A program made the translations under genes and the position numbers. Below, piece after piece: positions 1 through 8,784 of a DNA stretch of 64,000 nucleotides. Position 1 is the stretch's first letter; each line of letters starts with the position of its first letter. The notes beneath the pieces were generated by a model. The model made no database searches and was not told the origin of the DNA. It was given only the letters and a program-made list of their open reading frames with translations. Source of the stretch: Areca catechu (Eukaryota; Streptophyta; Magnoliopsida; Arecales; Arecaceae). The DNA lies in contig CM038052.1 of NCBI GenBank assembly GCA_021397845.1, positions 37,122,449-37,186,448 on the forward strand. Reading direction: 5' to 3'.

Positions 1-144
1 TGTACATCTAAAGTGTTAATTATTTTACTCTAAACTTACAGAAGATGTATATAACTGATTCAAATGATCTTCCCATAGGAAGCAAAAGAAAAAACTGGTT
101 CAAATGACTTATCGAGAACATGTGTTATACCCATAATCGCAACT

Positions 145-150
145 TTTATT
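145..150 (-). terminator. Candidate poly(A) signal of the DUF538 gene
   Basis: The plus strand reads TTTATT, which is AATAAA on the minus strand, 139 bp beyond the stop codon of the minus-strand DUF538 gene. Position and orientation suit a plant near-upstream polyadenylation element. The motif is short and the region is A/T-rich, so chance is possible. Nothing else is recognised in 1-288. Confidence 0.4.
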
Positions 151-288
151 TAATACAGCTGTACCGGTTAAGACCAAAAAAAAAAAAAACTGAAAATTAC
201 ACAGATAGAGAGCAACTCCTTATTTTCAATTTCCAGCTCAAAGATCGAATCAAAGCTCCATGCCCTCTGCTACCTTCTCTTTCTCAAA

Positions 289-714
289 CTACTCGAGCTC
301 GAAGGCAGCCACCGGGAAGCTATCAGATAGTCCGGTGCCGGTCTTGAAAGTGATCTTCTCGGATGAGGAGTTATCAATGTACACCTCCACAACAGAGAGC
401 CACAACAATAGCTCCTTCGTCTTCACCCCCGTTATCTTCTTCATCTTGCGCCGCTCCACGAAAGCCATCACCTCGGTGGCATACGACACCGTCTGCTTGA
501 TCTTCTTGAATGTATGCTCTTTCTTTCTCTTTTGGATGAGCCATATGAACCCGGCCGCACGGTTGTAGCCAAACTCCTCGATGTCGTCGAGGGGTAACAG
601 ACCTTTGGGGAGGCCGAGATCTTCCAGCAATTCGATGGACTTCTTCTTGCAGAGGTCGTCGCCATGGTAGACCTCGGCGCCTTCGCGGTAGCTCTCGATG
701 GTCTGGGATGCCAT
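289..714 (-). CDS. DUF538 family protein, SVB-like (141 aa)
   Basis: Plant-specific DUF538 protein, single exon, 141 codons plus stop. The family signature is present: YHGD (residues 16-19), LLEDLGLPKGLLPL (29-42), GYNR and GFIWL (49-59), SYATEVMAFVE (77-87), ITGVKTKELLLW (94-105), then a C-terminal stretch ending FPVAAF (133-138). There is no signal peptide, as in the cytosolic SVB and SVB-like branch of Arabidopsis rather than the secreted branch. SVB is linked to trichome size; the biochemical role of the family is not established. I chose the ATG at 712-714 because homology starts there and a TATA box lies 77-86 bp upstream. The frame stays open to 1140, but that part is Phe/Pro-rich low complexity. 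This is the only convincing intact host gene in the window. It lies about 2 kb from the first retrotransposon. Confidence 0.88.
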   Translation of the reverse strand: MASQTIESYREGAEVYHGDDLCKKKSIELLEDLGLPKGLLPLDDIEEFGYNRAAGFIWLIQKRKKEHTFKKIKQTVSYATEVMAFVERRKMKKITGVKTKELLLWLSVVEVYIDNSSSEKITFKTGTGLSDSFPVAAFELE

Positions 715-1230
715 GAGGGACTGGAAGGGAAGCTTATGGAATTGTGTTAGGAGGGTAGAGGTGGTGGTGATGGGGAGAATGGTGGAGGGAGTATTTATAG
801 ATGTGAAGGCAGTGAATTTGGACGGGTGGGAACGGAGACTTTGACATTGGAGGGGGGCTTCGCCAGGGCCGCCCCGAGCGTGGATTGCTGCCATCACGGT
901 AAGGATCGTGCACCGGTCTCGACACGACTGGTGGCCCAATAGGATGTGAGGCAATTTGAATGTTTGGTTGGGCGGCGAAAAAAAGAAGGGGGGGGGGGGG
1001 AGAACGGGAAGAGACGAGTCAACAAAGGCGGGATGGCAACTTTGAGGTCGTAGCTTCTCCTTAAAAAAAAAAAGAAAAAAGAAAAAGAAAAAGACTTCAG
1101 TGCAGACGGCCGAATTATGGTGTTTGGATCGCTTTGACATGCGTGCAATGAGGAAGGATAACAGCCGTGTTCCTTGGAAGTGATGATGCTACGTACTTTT
1201 GTTCGCTTAAGCTAGAAGAAATCGACCTTC
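715..1230. other. 5' flank and promoter region of the DUF538 gene
   Basis: The 5' UTR and proximal promoter occupy roughly 715-860. Beyond that are homopolymer tracts: a G run near 991-1001 and A-rich stretches near 1062-1092. Long low-complexity frames here read Phe/Lys/Pro-rich on the minus strand and are not credible coding sequence. Confidence 0.5.
791..800 (-). promoter_or_regulatory. TATA box of the DUF538 gene
   Basis: Minus-strand CTATAAATAC, 77-86 bp upstream of the chosen ATG. This is a canonical plant TATA box. With normal spacing, transcription would start near 760-768 and leave a leader of about 50 nt. Confidence 0.7.
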
Positions 1231-1535
1231 GACCTGTTTGGATATATCTAAACTTTCATAAAACTTATGGATTAAGCTATGCTAAAAAAAAAAAAAAGTA
1301 TGTAGTAAACTTATATTCCCAATATTCATGAAGAGCGGGCCAATCCGAATTCTATAGAATTAAAAAGAAGGCTGGAGAAATCTTTTTTTTTTAGTTTTAT
1401 AAAATCCGATTTGATCCGCTCCAAAGATTCACGGATATTCAGAATATAAGTCCAGTCCAAATTAAATTTTTTTAGTCACATGAGTTTAGCTTATGAATTC
1501 CATAAAATTTTAGATCCAGATATATAAACAGGTTC
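1231..1535. mobile_element. Possible MITE with imperfect terminal inverted repeats
   Basis: CCTGTTTGGATATATCTAAA near 1233 is matched imperfectly in inverse orientation by the sequence ending near 1533, whose reverse complement starts CCTGTTTATATATCT. Similarity continues inward for about 40 bp (ATCTAAA, CATAA, TTAAGC/ATAAGC). An AT-rich, non-coding unit of about 300 bp near a gene fits a hAT- or Mutator-type MITE. I could not find a clear target-site duplication, so this stays tentative. Confidence 0.3.
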
Positions 1536-1684
1536 TAAATCTTTAAAATGCCATCTGATGCACGGGAGAAATCTTGTCATTGGTGCTGCATGGATTATAG
1601 TGATGGGGAGAATGATAAATGAAAGGCATGGACTCTGGGAGGAACAAATTCCCCTTATTTATCCCTCTCTTGGATGTTCTAGTG

Positions 1685-1692
1685 AAAAAAAA

Positions 1693-1728
<36 letters not shown>

Positions 1729-1734
1729 GAAAAG
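1685..1734 (+). repeat. Poly(A) plus (AAAAG)n microsatellite
   Basis: 25 consecutive A residues are followed by AAAAG-type repeats. The Lys-rich and Phe-rich frames over it are artefacts of the repeat. It lies about 150 bp beyond the possible MITE and could be a processed-RNA tail, but no retroposed body is seen. Confidence 0.8.
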
Positions 1735-2213
1735 GATCGCCATGCTGCCTGTGATTACGTTAGTTCTAAATATAAACTCGTGCTGGCAAATTTGGAATGA
1801 ATATGATCAAATGTTCTTTCTACAGGCACAACTCTCTTGCACTGGGAGAGCCATTGTCCAGAAAGCAAATTGAAGTTTATGCTCATCTATCAAGCTTATA
1901 GAGAGAATGTTTCTCAATCTTGCAATTTTTACTTTCATGTAGTTTTGATCCTGTAACTGATCCTGTAACTTTTGTTTCTTTTTTAATAAATTCAGAGAAA
2001 GTTGAAACTTCATTCTTTAGCCCTCAGAGAGAATTTTAGCGAAAGTCAATCTACTTCATCCTTTACCCCTCGGTCCGAGAGCATTGACATGGAATAAAAT
2101 TTCTATTATTATAATAGAAACCTTAACTTTGACCACATATTTACATATTCTTATCTTGCAACAGGATCTTGATACGCATATTGCAAGGTGTAACTGCTTT
2201 TAGCTTTGTACCT

Positions 2214-2238
2214 AAAAAAAAAAGGGGGGGGGGGGGGG
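2214..2238 (+). repeat. A10-G15 homopolymer block
   Basis: Ten A residues run directly into fifteen G residues. It is a mutable tract and may be mis-sized in the assembly. No function is inferred. Confidence 0.8.
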
Positions 2239-2789
2239 TGTTAATTTAACAAAAAAATTGAATTATTTAGAGATTTTTTAATTTATTCTAACCTTTAATT
2301 TAATATAATCAGATCATTCATCTATCAAATTTATTTAATTTGGATCCTTGCTGTGAATTTAGTTTGATTGATGGGATGAAAATTTCATGTAATAACTTGC
2401 TTACGTGGAAGAAGGGGAAGATGCAGGTCATAATATATGACAATTCTATCAAGGCAATCAAAAAAAAATTCATGGCTAGGATCCGATTTAAATGAATTTA
2501 AAAATTGAATAACATGATTATACTAAATTGAAGTTGATGATAAAATTAAAAATTGAATTAAAATGGTTGAGATTTTGTTACATAATTAGTCCTAAAAGTT
2601 CCTTACTTTTAACTAAGTTCATTCTAATATACCTAAACTTGGTTTATGTCATTTCCACAAATTCAAAAGCTTCTATAAGCTAGTGATCCTTAAGGCTTAT
2701 GTTGTCTTTGATGTGGCGAGCCGCTGACATGGCTCCCACGATGGATACAGCTAGGTGGTGAGGTGGCGAAAGTGCCACCTGGTCTGTTA

Positions 2790-3080
2790 GAGGTTGAGCT
2801 CCCGTTTGAGGTCGAGCTCCCAGTTGAGGTTGAGCTTCTAGCCGGATCGAACTCTCGGCTCCTGTCCGAAATCAAGCTCCCGGTCAAGGTCGAGCTCCCG
2901 GTCGAGGTCGTGCTCCCATCCGAGGTTGAGCTCCCGTCTAAGGTGAGTTGCCATCCGAGATCGAGCTCCCATCCGAGGTCGAGCTCTCAGTCAAGGTCGA
3001 GCTTCTTTTTAAGGTCGAGCTCCCATCTGGGATGAGCTCCCATCCAAGGTCGTGCTCCCATCCGAGGTCGAGCTCCTGGC
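2790..3080 (+). repeat. 18-bp minisatellite in the LTR of element A
   Basis: About fifteen degenerate units of GAGGTCGAGCTCCCATCC, some one base shorter or longer. Because 18 is a multiple of three, frames across it read as Val-Glu-Leu-Pro repeats; I do not treat these as protein. The GAGCTC core recurs in the LTR and interior repeats of element C. Confidence 0.8.
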
Positions 3081-3294
3081 AGAGGTCAAGTTACTGTTTG
3101 GATCGAGTCCCTGAAGGTAAGAAGGTGCTTTCCCGACCATGGCTGGGGAAAACAGTAGGAGGTGAGACATAATTCCCGAATGACATAAATGGATGAGACC
3201 TGGACTGCAACATGGAGGCATGACGTCGTCGTCTCCACCAAACCAACCGCAATCCTTGTAGAGGCATGTGCTCCACTAGGGGTCCAGGCCCAGA

Positions 3295-3600
3295 TTAACG
3301 CCGCCTATACCTTCTGCATAGAACATGCTTTGTTGGGGCTCTAGGTCCTGTAACACACCGCCCATACCTTCTGGCAGGCGCGTGCTTCATCGGGGCTCTA
3401 AACCCCGTAGCACGCCACCTGCATCTCCTACAAGAGGAGTACTCTGCCAGGACTCCAGACCTGTAGCACACCATCTGTATCCCATCAAAGTGGAAGTGCT
3501 CGATCATGGTGCAGGTCCTTGTAGCACGCTACCTGCACCCTTCGCAGGAGATCACCCCACCAAGAGGACAGGCTCTATAGCACGTCGACCATGTCCCTTG
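3295..3600 (+). repeat. About 60-bp tandem repeat (five degenerate units) in the LTR of element A
   Basis: Units contain CACACCGCCCATACCTTC-like and GGGGCTCTAGGTCCTGTA-like blocks and recur near 3301, 3359, 3421, 3481 and 3541. They are more diverged than the minisatellite upstream. Confidence 0.65.
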
Positions 3601-3720
3601 CGAGAGGACCTTTTGAGAACTGGTCCGACGGGAATTCGGGAAAACTTGTACCCCTCTCACAGGGGACACTCGAGGGGGGCTACTTGTCGAAGCTTCAGGC
3701 TTGGTCGAGAATGATCAATT

Positions 3721-3730
3721 CCTATATAAT
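3721..3730 (+). promoter_or_regulatory. TATA box of the element A LTR
   Basis: CCTATATAAT lies in the LTR. The solo LTR inserted 13 bp downstream, close to where transcription would begin, so this LTR promoter has been separated from its element. Confidence 0.55.
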
Positions 3731-4145
3731 GATAAGAGGGACTTGATGGGATCCGTGCCATACACAGCGGAAGACTGGGTTTAAAAATTTTTCATTTTTG
3801 AAATCCTAATCAGTCGGAACCATAAATCCTAGGACAACTTGATCATAACAATTAATAACTCATAATTTTAGGATTATAGAGGAATACCTGGAGTGCTATA
3901 CTTCTTATTTCCACAAGGCACATAAGTATATACCCTCTAGAGATGATCCACATGAGAACCGGACCAAGAAAGCACTCCTACCAAGCTTGCTTATTTGACT
4001 AGGACTCTTCTGGCAGCCTTTCGGACTTTCTTCCTTTACTGGAACCCCTACCATCCTGTAGGGCACTCACATATCTCTATGAATCCTCTCTTAGAATCTG
4101 AATACTCCTAATTTTTTTCTTAGGGCTTTATCTTAAATAGACAGT

Positions 4146-4240
4146 CCTTGTCTTAAAAGGGCAAGCCTTGTCTTAAAAGGACAAGCCTTGTCTTAAAAGG
4201 ATAAGCCTTGTCTTAAAAGGACAAGCCTTGTCTTAAGATG
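4146..4240 (+). repeat. 20-bp palindromic tandem repeat upstream of the solo LTR TATA box
   Basis: The unit CCTTGTCTTAAAAGGACAAG starts at 4146, 4166, 4186, 4206 and 4226, the last one partial. Each unit has the inverted arms CTTGTC and GACAAG around a short A-rich loop. Period is exactly 20 bp with few substitutions. The array ends about 70 bp upstream of the TATA box at 4308. Confidence 0.9.
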
Positions 4241-4307
4241 GAAGAGAAAATAAAAAGTGAATTTCTTCGGATCAGAATTGAATGTTTGGCATCAGATTAT
4301 CGATGCC

Positions 4308-4317
4308 TATTTATAGA
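4308..4317 (+). promoter_or_regulatory. Probable TATA box of the solo LTR
   Basis: CTATTTATAG followed by AAAGGGA. It lies downstream of the 20-bp repeat array and fixes the likely U3-R order on the plus strand. Confidence 0.5.
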
Positions 4318-4840
4318 AAGGGATGAGGTGCCTGATAAGTCTCTTTTTGAACCCCTTGATAAGATCCTTCAACTAGAAGGAGTCTTTTGGATGAGTAGAC
4401 TTATCATGAAAAATCCTTTCATGCACCAAGAGACATATAAATGTCTCTTTGATTTTGCAATAATTTTTTCCATATGCCATGTGGCTTATTATTGGTCAAA
4501 AATTAGCTAGGGGGTGTGGGATCCCAAGAGGCATATTGGAGAAAATTAAGAGTCTTCAAACAGAAGGACTTTGGCCCCTTTAATCCATGCCAAAATGAAG
4601 GGATGCGACCCTTCATCTTGCACGCCTCTTTTCTTCATGCCATATGTCCCCTTTTGATCGATCAAAGCCCACTTATTTGGGCATGGAGATAAGGGAAAGA
4701 ACCTCGGAGTTTATTTGGTAATTGTGATTTACTGGTAGAAGGACTTTTTGTCCTTCTAGAGGTCCTTCTAGAGATCATACGGGATAACTTCTTTCCTGAC
4801 TAGGAGTGATCGATTCCTTGTTGACCTACTCATTACCTTC

Positions 4841-6326
4841 TGATATGGCAAGATCGCTGACGTGGAGAAATCTGCGGGCGCCATGTGGAGAGGGACGCCA
4901 CGTCGACCCTCTGGCTCAGACCCCATTACCGAGATGAGCTGAACTCCCCCATGGCAGCAGATGGAGCCCAGTCCTCCACCAGGTCGAGCTCATGAGCTCG
5001 GCGCCTAGGCCGGAGCCGATATCCGCCCTCCAGAGGAGACCCTCGGAGGTTAGTGCCCCCTGGTCGAGGTCGAGCCAAGAGCTCACCCGCCGAGGTCGAG
5101 CCTCTCCGAGTGCGCGCCCTCTGGACTGGGCCCACCGACATCCGCCCTCCAGAGGAGACCCTCGGAGGTTAGTGCCATGCGATCGAGGTCGAGCCAAGAG
5201 CTCATCCGCCGAGGTCGAGCCTTTCCAAGTGCGCGCCCTCTGGACCGGGCCCACCGACATCCGCCCTCCAGAGGAGACCCTCGGAGGTTGTGCCCGACGG
5301 TCGAGGTCGAGCCAAGAGCTCACCAGCCGAGGTCGAGCCTCTCCGAGTGCGCGCCCTCTGGACCAGGCCCGTACTTCGCCCTTCTCCACCTGGCCATCCC
5401 CGTAAGCCCGGAGCACCTAGGATGGAGCGAGCCCTGCCGTTCCAGCTCGGCCCCAACCCGGAAGAAGTCCTCACCAACCGAGGGCATCGACGAGCCTCTT
5501 GAGGACCGTACCAGAATGCCTCTCAGGCCGTACTGACTACTTGACACCACCAGTTATACCAAAAAGGTAAGCAACACATCGATCGAGGTGCCACATTCCT
5601 TACCAACCACTCATATCACCCAGGAAAGAAGACCATCCGGGAGATTCGAACCCCGCGGGCGATGGCCCGCCATTCGAGACATCCCCAATTTCTCGAAATA
5701 AGGCAATCATGAAGGAATGTCGGAGCGCCTGACAGCACCTTATCATGAATTAGGAAAGGGCTTCCTAGGACACCACCGCGCGCGTCTGACAGCCCGACGA
5801 GAATCCCGAGACAAGCTCCTAATGGCCAGTCTTCGACTACAAAGTACGATCGGCACCTCCCAAGGGGGGAGAGGTAACAACAACAAAAAAAAAACAAACA
5901 GAACGACCACTCACCACCAAGACAGGGCAAGCTCAACCAAAAGAACAAAAGGCCATCACCACCATGAATGGAGGAAACCGAGGGGCTCAAGGAGAGGCGG
6001 AGGGACAGAACATCCCTTTGTCCCCACTACCAATCTCTCCCTGCGACGTTCACACCTCCACACACATCTTTCACTCCTCCTAGTGCGGAGTCCATCAAGA
6101 GGGGCCCGGCCAGGAGGATCTGTTCCCCTGGATCGTCACTGACTTGATCGTCAGAGTGCCCCCACCGAAAATCCCGGCCCGGGTCTCTAATCATTGTCTC
6201 ACAGGCCCTGGAGCAGAGGACCACCGGAAGGTGGGAGGCGAGGACTCGGGAGCCGAGTGCGATAGGCAGCGGGAGGAGCGCAATCTGACATGGTAGCTAC
6301 GGGCCACAATGGTCTCGGCGGTAACA
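4841..6326 (+). repeat. Element C 5' LTR
   Basis: 1486 bp, GC-rich, starting TGATATGGCAAGATCGCTGA and ending CGGTAACA. It includes a tandem repeat of about 120 bp (5022-5390). Frames over that repeat on both strands are artefacts. Its 3' partner (12611-14096) has the same length. Confidence 0.92.
5022..5390 (+). repeat. About 120-bp tandem repeat within the element C LTR (three units)
   Basis: CCGCCCTCCAGAGGAGACC recurs at 5022, 5142 and 5261 (periods 120 and 119), with GTCGAGCCAAGAGCTCACC inside each unit and a partial fourth unit. The 3' LTR has matching units near 12794, 12912 and 13031, so the repeat predates this insertion. Confidence 0.85.
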
Positions 6327-6350
6327 GTTTGGCATGCCAGGAAGGGGTAT
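6327..6350 (+). other. Element C primer-binding site
   Basis: TTTGGCATGCCAGGAAGGGG follows the LTR end directly. It resembles the PBS-type sequence after the LTR of element A (TTGGCATACTAGGTAGGG) and of plant Tat-like elements. I cannot name the tRNA with confidence. Confidence 0.65.
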
Positions 6351-7164
6351 GAGGACGGGTATGAATAATCCCTTCATCACCCCCCAGGGCTACACGTCCT
6401 AGAAGAGCGGTGACGACACAGGCTGGAAAGGCCGATAGACAGGTGACCTTTTCCCAGCCCCCCGCAGTATATCGCTTCCCCTGTCCCCTTTGACGGGGAA
6501 GCTATTAACGAAACCACTAGGCACGTGACAAAAGTATGCCTGAGGAAGCATGAGCACCAGCTAGTGGGGTTCTTCCCCCACCCCACTGGACCGTCAATGC
6601 ACAGGGCTCAGCTGTCGGGCCCTAGGGCTACAATGCCCACTGCCGGAGAAGCCCTTCACCGGCCATAGTGATATCACAAGGCATCACAACGGCGAACAGG
6701 AGACCCATCTCTCAAGATTCATGGCGGGGGGCAGACTCCAGGCGGGGGCCCTGAATGCTTGCCGGTCCCCCGTCGCCTCCGACTGCCAACGGTCGCACCA
6801 CTGCGCAAGCGGTGGACGTTATCACCTGGAGAATTGCATATGTACCCAAGGAGACTCAGGGGGCGAAAAGCCCCGGGGATAACCTCCTCGCCATGTGACA
6901 AGGAGAAAGTAAAAGAAGAAAGCTAAACCGGAAGGCCGTGGTCGATGACACGACGACGGCGAACCACCATGCGAAGACCCTGCGAGATGGCCCAAGTCCC
7001 GCCATGAGAAGTTCATCACCTCGAAGGACTTGGCAGCGTGAGGTTCCCCGAGAGCAGAGAGCCCGCGGCCCGCAGAGACACTCCCGATGAGGTAAGTCCC
7101 CTCGTCAACAACTATGATGACGATTTTTTCCCTTGCATGGGTGTTTGCATGTTTTGCAGGAAAG
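6351..7164 (+). other. Element C leader, no recognised coding sequence
   Basis: About 800 bp of GC-rich DNA between the PBS and the 127-bp array. Short frames exist on both strands, but none shows the gag or zinc-knuckle features expected here in an autonomous Tat element. The gag-pol region appears to be absent rather than decayed in place. Confidence 0.6.
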
Positions 7165-8345
7165 GGTCAACAACGTCCTCAAGCCCAGCTCCAGGATGTC
7201 AAAGAAATCTCGAGCCACGTAGCTCCGACTTCCCGGCACCCCCGAGCCTAGCTCCAGGATGCCAGAGGGACTTTGAGCCACGTAGCTCTCAAACTCCAAG
7301 CATCCCCGAGCCCAGCTCCAGGACGTCAAAGAAATCTCGAGCCACGTAGCTCCCACTTCCCGGCACCCCCGAGCCCAGCTCCAGGACGTCAAAGAAATCT
7401 CGAGCCATGTAGCTCCCACTTCTCGGCGCCCCCGAGCCCGAGGGACTTTGAGCCACGTAGCTCTCCAACTGCAAGCATCCCCGAGCTCAGCTCCAGGATG
7501 TCAAAGAAATCTCGAGCCACGTAGCTCCCACTTCCCGGTGCCCCCGAGCCTAGCTCCAGGATGCCAGAGAGACTTTGATCCATGTAGCTCTCCAACTCCA
7601 AGCATCCCCGAGCCTAGCTCCAGGATGTCAAAGAAATCTCGAGCCACGTAGCTCCCACTTCCCGGTGACCCCGAGCCTAGCTCCAGGATGCCAGAGGGAC
7701 TTTGAGCCACGTAGCTCTCCAACTCTAAGCATCCCCAAGCCCAGCTCCAGGACGTCAAAGAAATCTCGAGCCATGTAGCTCCCACTTCCCGACGCCCCCG
7801 AGCCTAGCTCCAGGATGCCAGAGGGACTTTGTTAAGCCACGTAGCTCTCTAACTCCAAGCATCCCCGAGCCCAGCTCCAGGATGTCAAAGAAATCTCGAG
7901 CCACGTAGCTCCCACTTCCCGGCGCCGCCGAGCCTAGCTCCAGGATGCCAGAGGGACTTTGAGCAATGTAGCTCTCCAACTCCAAGCATCCCCGAGCCCA
8001 GCTCCAAGATGTCAAAGAAATCTCGAGCCGCGTAGCTCCCACTTCCCAGCACCCCCGAGCCTAGCTCCAAGATGCCAGAGGGACTTTGATCCACGTAGCT
8101 CTCCATCTCCAAGCATCCTCGAGCCCAGCTCTAGGATGTCAAAGAAATCTCGAGCCACGTAGCTCCCACTTCCCGGCACCCCCAAGCCTAGCTCCAGGAT
8201 GCCAGAGGGACTTTGAGCCGCGTAGCTCTCCAACTCCAAGCATCCCCGAGCCCAGCTCCAGGATGTCGAAGAAATCTCGAGCCAAGCAGCTCTCCATCTC
8301 AAATGCCTCTGAGCCTAGCTCCGAGATGCCAAGGGATCATGGGGC
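7165..8345 (+). repeat. 127-bp higher-order tandem array (alternating 63- and 64-bp monomers)
   Basis: The anchor GTCAAAGAAATCTCGAGCC recurs at 7198, 7325, 7388, 7500, 7627, 7754, 7884, 8011, 8138 and 8265. The usual spacing is 127 bp. The exceptions are 63 (a missing B monomer), 112 (a B monomer shortened by about 16 bp) and 130 (a 3-bp insertion). Monomer A (63 bp) carries GATGTCAAAGAAATCTCGAG and monomer B (64 bp) carries GATGCCAGAGGGACTTTGAG; both end in GAGCCYAGCTCCAG. Since 127 is not a multiple of three, no long frame persists, and the many 60-100 aa frames are by-products. Confidence 0.93.
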
Positions 8346-8784
8346 CATGTAGCTCCCGTCAATGCCTCGAGCCTAGCTCCAAGGTGCCAAAGATCTGAGC
8401 CAAGATCTCAGGCAATCCCTGGACCCGAGCCTAGCTCCACGTCTAGGAAGGCCTCGAGCCTAGCTCCAAGGCAACCAAGATCGGTAACCCCCCTACCCTG
8501 ATCTCTCCACTCGAAAAGAAAATGGGAGGGGAAGGAAAGAAAGGGAACAAAGGGGGAAAGCCCGACAGCCCTCCTCTCTGATCTCCCCTCTCAAAAAGAA
8601 GGCGAGAGGGGAAGGAAAGAAAAAGAGCAAAAATGGGGGTCTAGCCATCATTCTCTCTTCTGATCTCCCCACTCTAAAAAAAAAAAAAGAAGAAGAAAAT
8701 GAAAATGAAAAGAAAGATGAATGAAAGAAGAGTGGGGAAGGAAAGAAAGAGGGGGTGAGAAGAAAATATAGCACCATCAAAACT
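8346..8784 (+). repeat. Degenerate GAGCCTAGCTCC units and A/G-rich repeats
   Basis: 8346-8480 holds decayed copies of the GAGCCTAGCTCCA core at irregular spacing. 8485-8760 holds about three units of 80-90 bp with CTGATCTCTCCACTC followed by GGGAGGGGAAGGAAAGAAAG-type purine tracts. It links the two main arrays. No coding sequence is supported. Confidence 0.7.

Larger units (their letters stand above)
1536..2708. other. AT-rich intergenic DNA between the host gene and element A
   Basis: No gene, RNA gene or structured repeat is recognised. It contains the A/AAAAG tract at 1685-1734, a mixed homopolymer at 2214-2238 and plain AT-rich sequence. Confidence 0.6.
2709..3743 (+). repeat. Element A 5' LTR, left segment
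   Basis: The start resembles the LTR start of element C (TGATATGGCAAG) over about 25 bp, so A and C are related families. The segment holds an 18-bp minisatellite, a 60-bp tandem repeat and a TATA box (3721-3730). The last five bases, GGACT (3739-3743), are the target site of the solo LTR. With the right segment (14695-15052) the LTR is about 1.39 kb. Confidence 0.75.
3744..4840 (+). mobile_element. Solo LTR, left segment
   Basis: Starts TGATGGGATCC after GGACT. The right segment (14102-14689) ends TTCTTTCA before GGACC, giving a TG...CA unit of about 1.69 kb with a near-perfect 5-bp duplication (one transition). No internal domain, PBS or gag-pol is present, so I read it as a solo LTR left by LTR-LTR recombination. 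It contains a 20-bp palindromic repeat and a TATA box. The family is unknown; a copia origin is plausible. The last five bases, CCTTC (4836-4840), are the target of element C. Confidence 0.7.

Noticed and set aside
715..1140. N-terminal extension of the DUF538 frame to a 283-residue protein starting at 1140
   Set aside because: The extra 142 residues are Phe/Pro/Ser low complexity from homopolymer DNA, homology starts at the Met at 714, and a TATA box lies inside the extension.
1543..1873. Lys-rich and Phe-rich frames near 1700
   Set aside because: They consist mostly of the poly(A)/AAAAG microsatellite.
4238..4510. 90-codon plus-strand frame (MEEKIKSEFLRIRIE)
   Set aside because: It lies in the solo LTR across the TATA-box region, resembles no domain, and has no partner elsewhere in the window to test.
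4916..5550. GC-rich frames up to 166 codons on both strands of the C LTR
   Set aside because: They follow the 120-bp LTR repeat, recur in the 3' LTR with different lengths, and match no domain.
7105..8398. Many 60-100 codon frames on both strands, such as the repeated MSKKSRAT ends
   Set aside because: They are produced by the 127-bp tandem array, whose period is not a multiple of three, so each frame is short and shifts between units.
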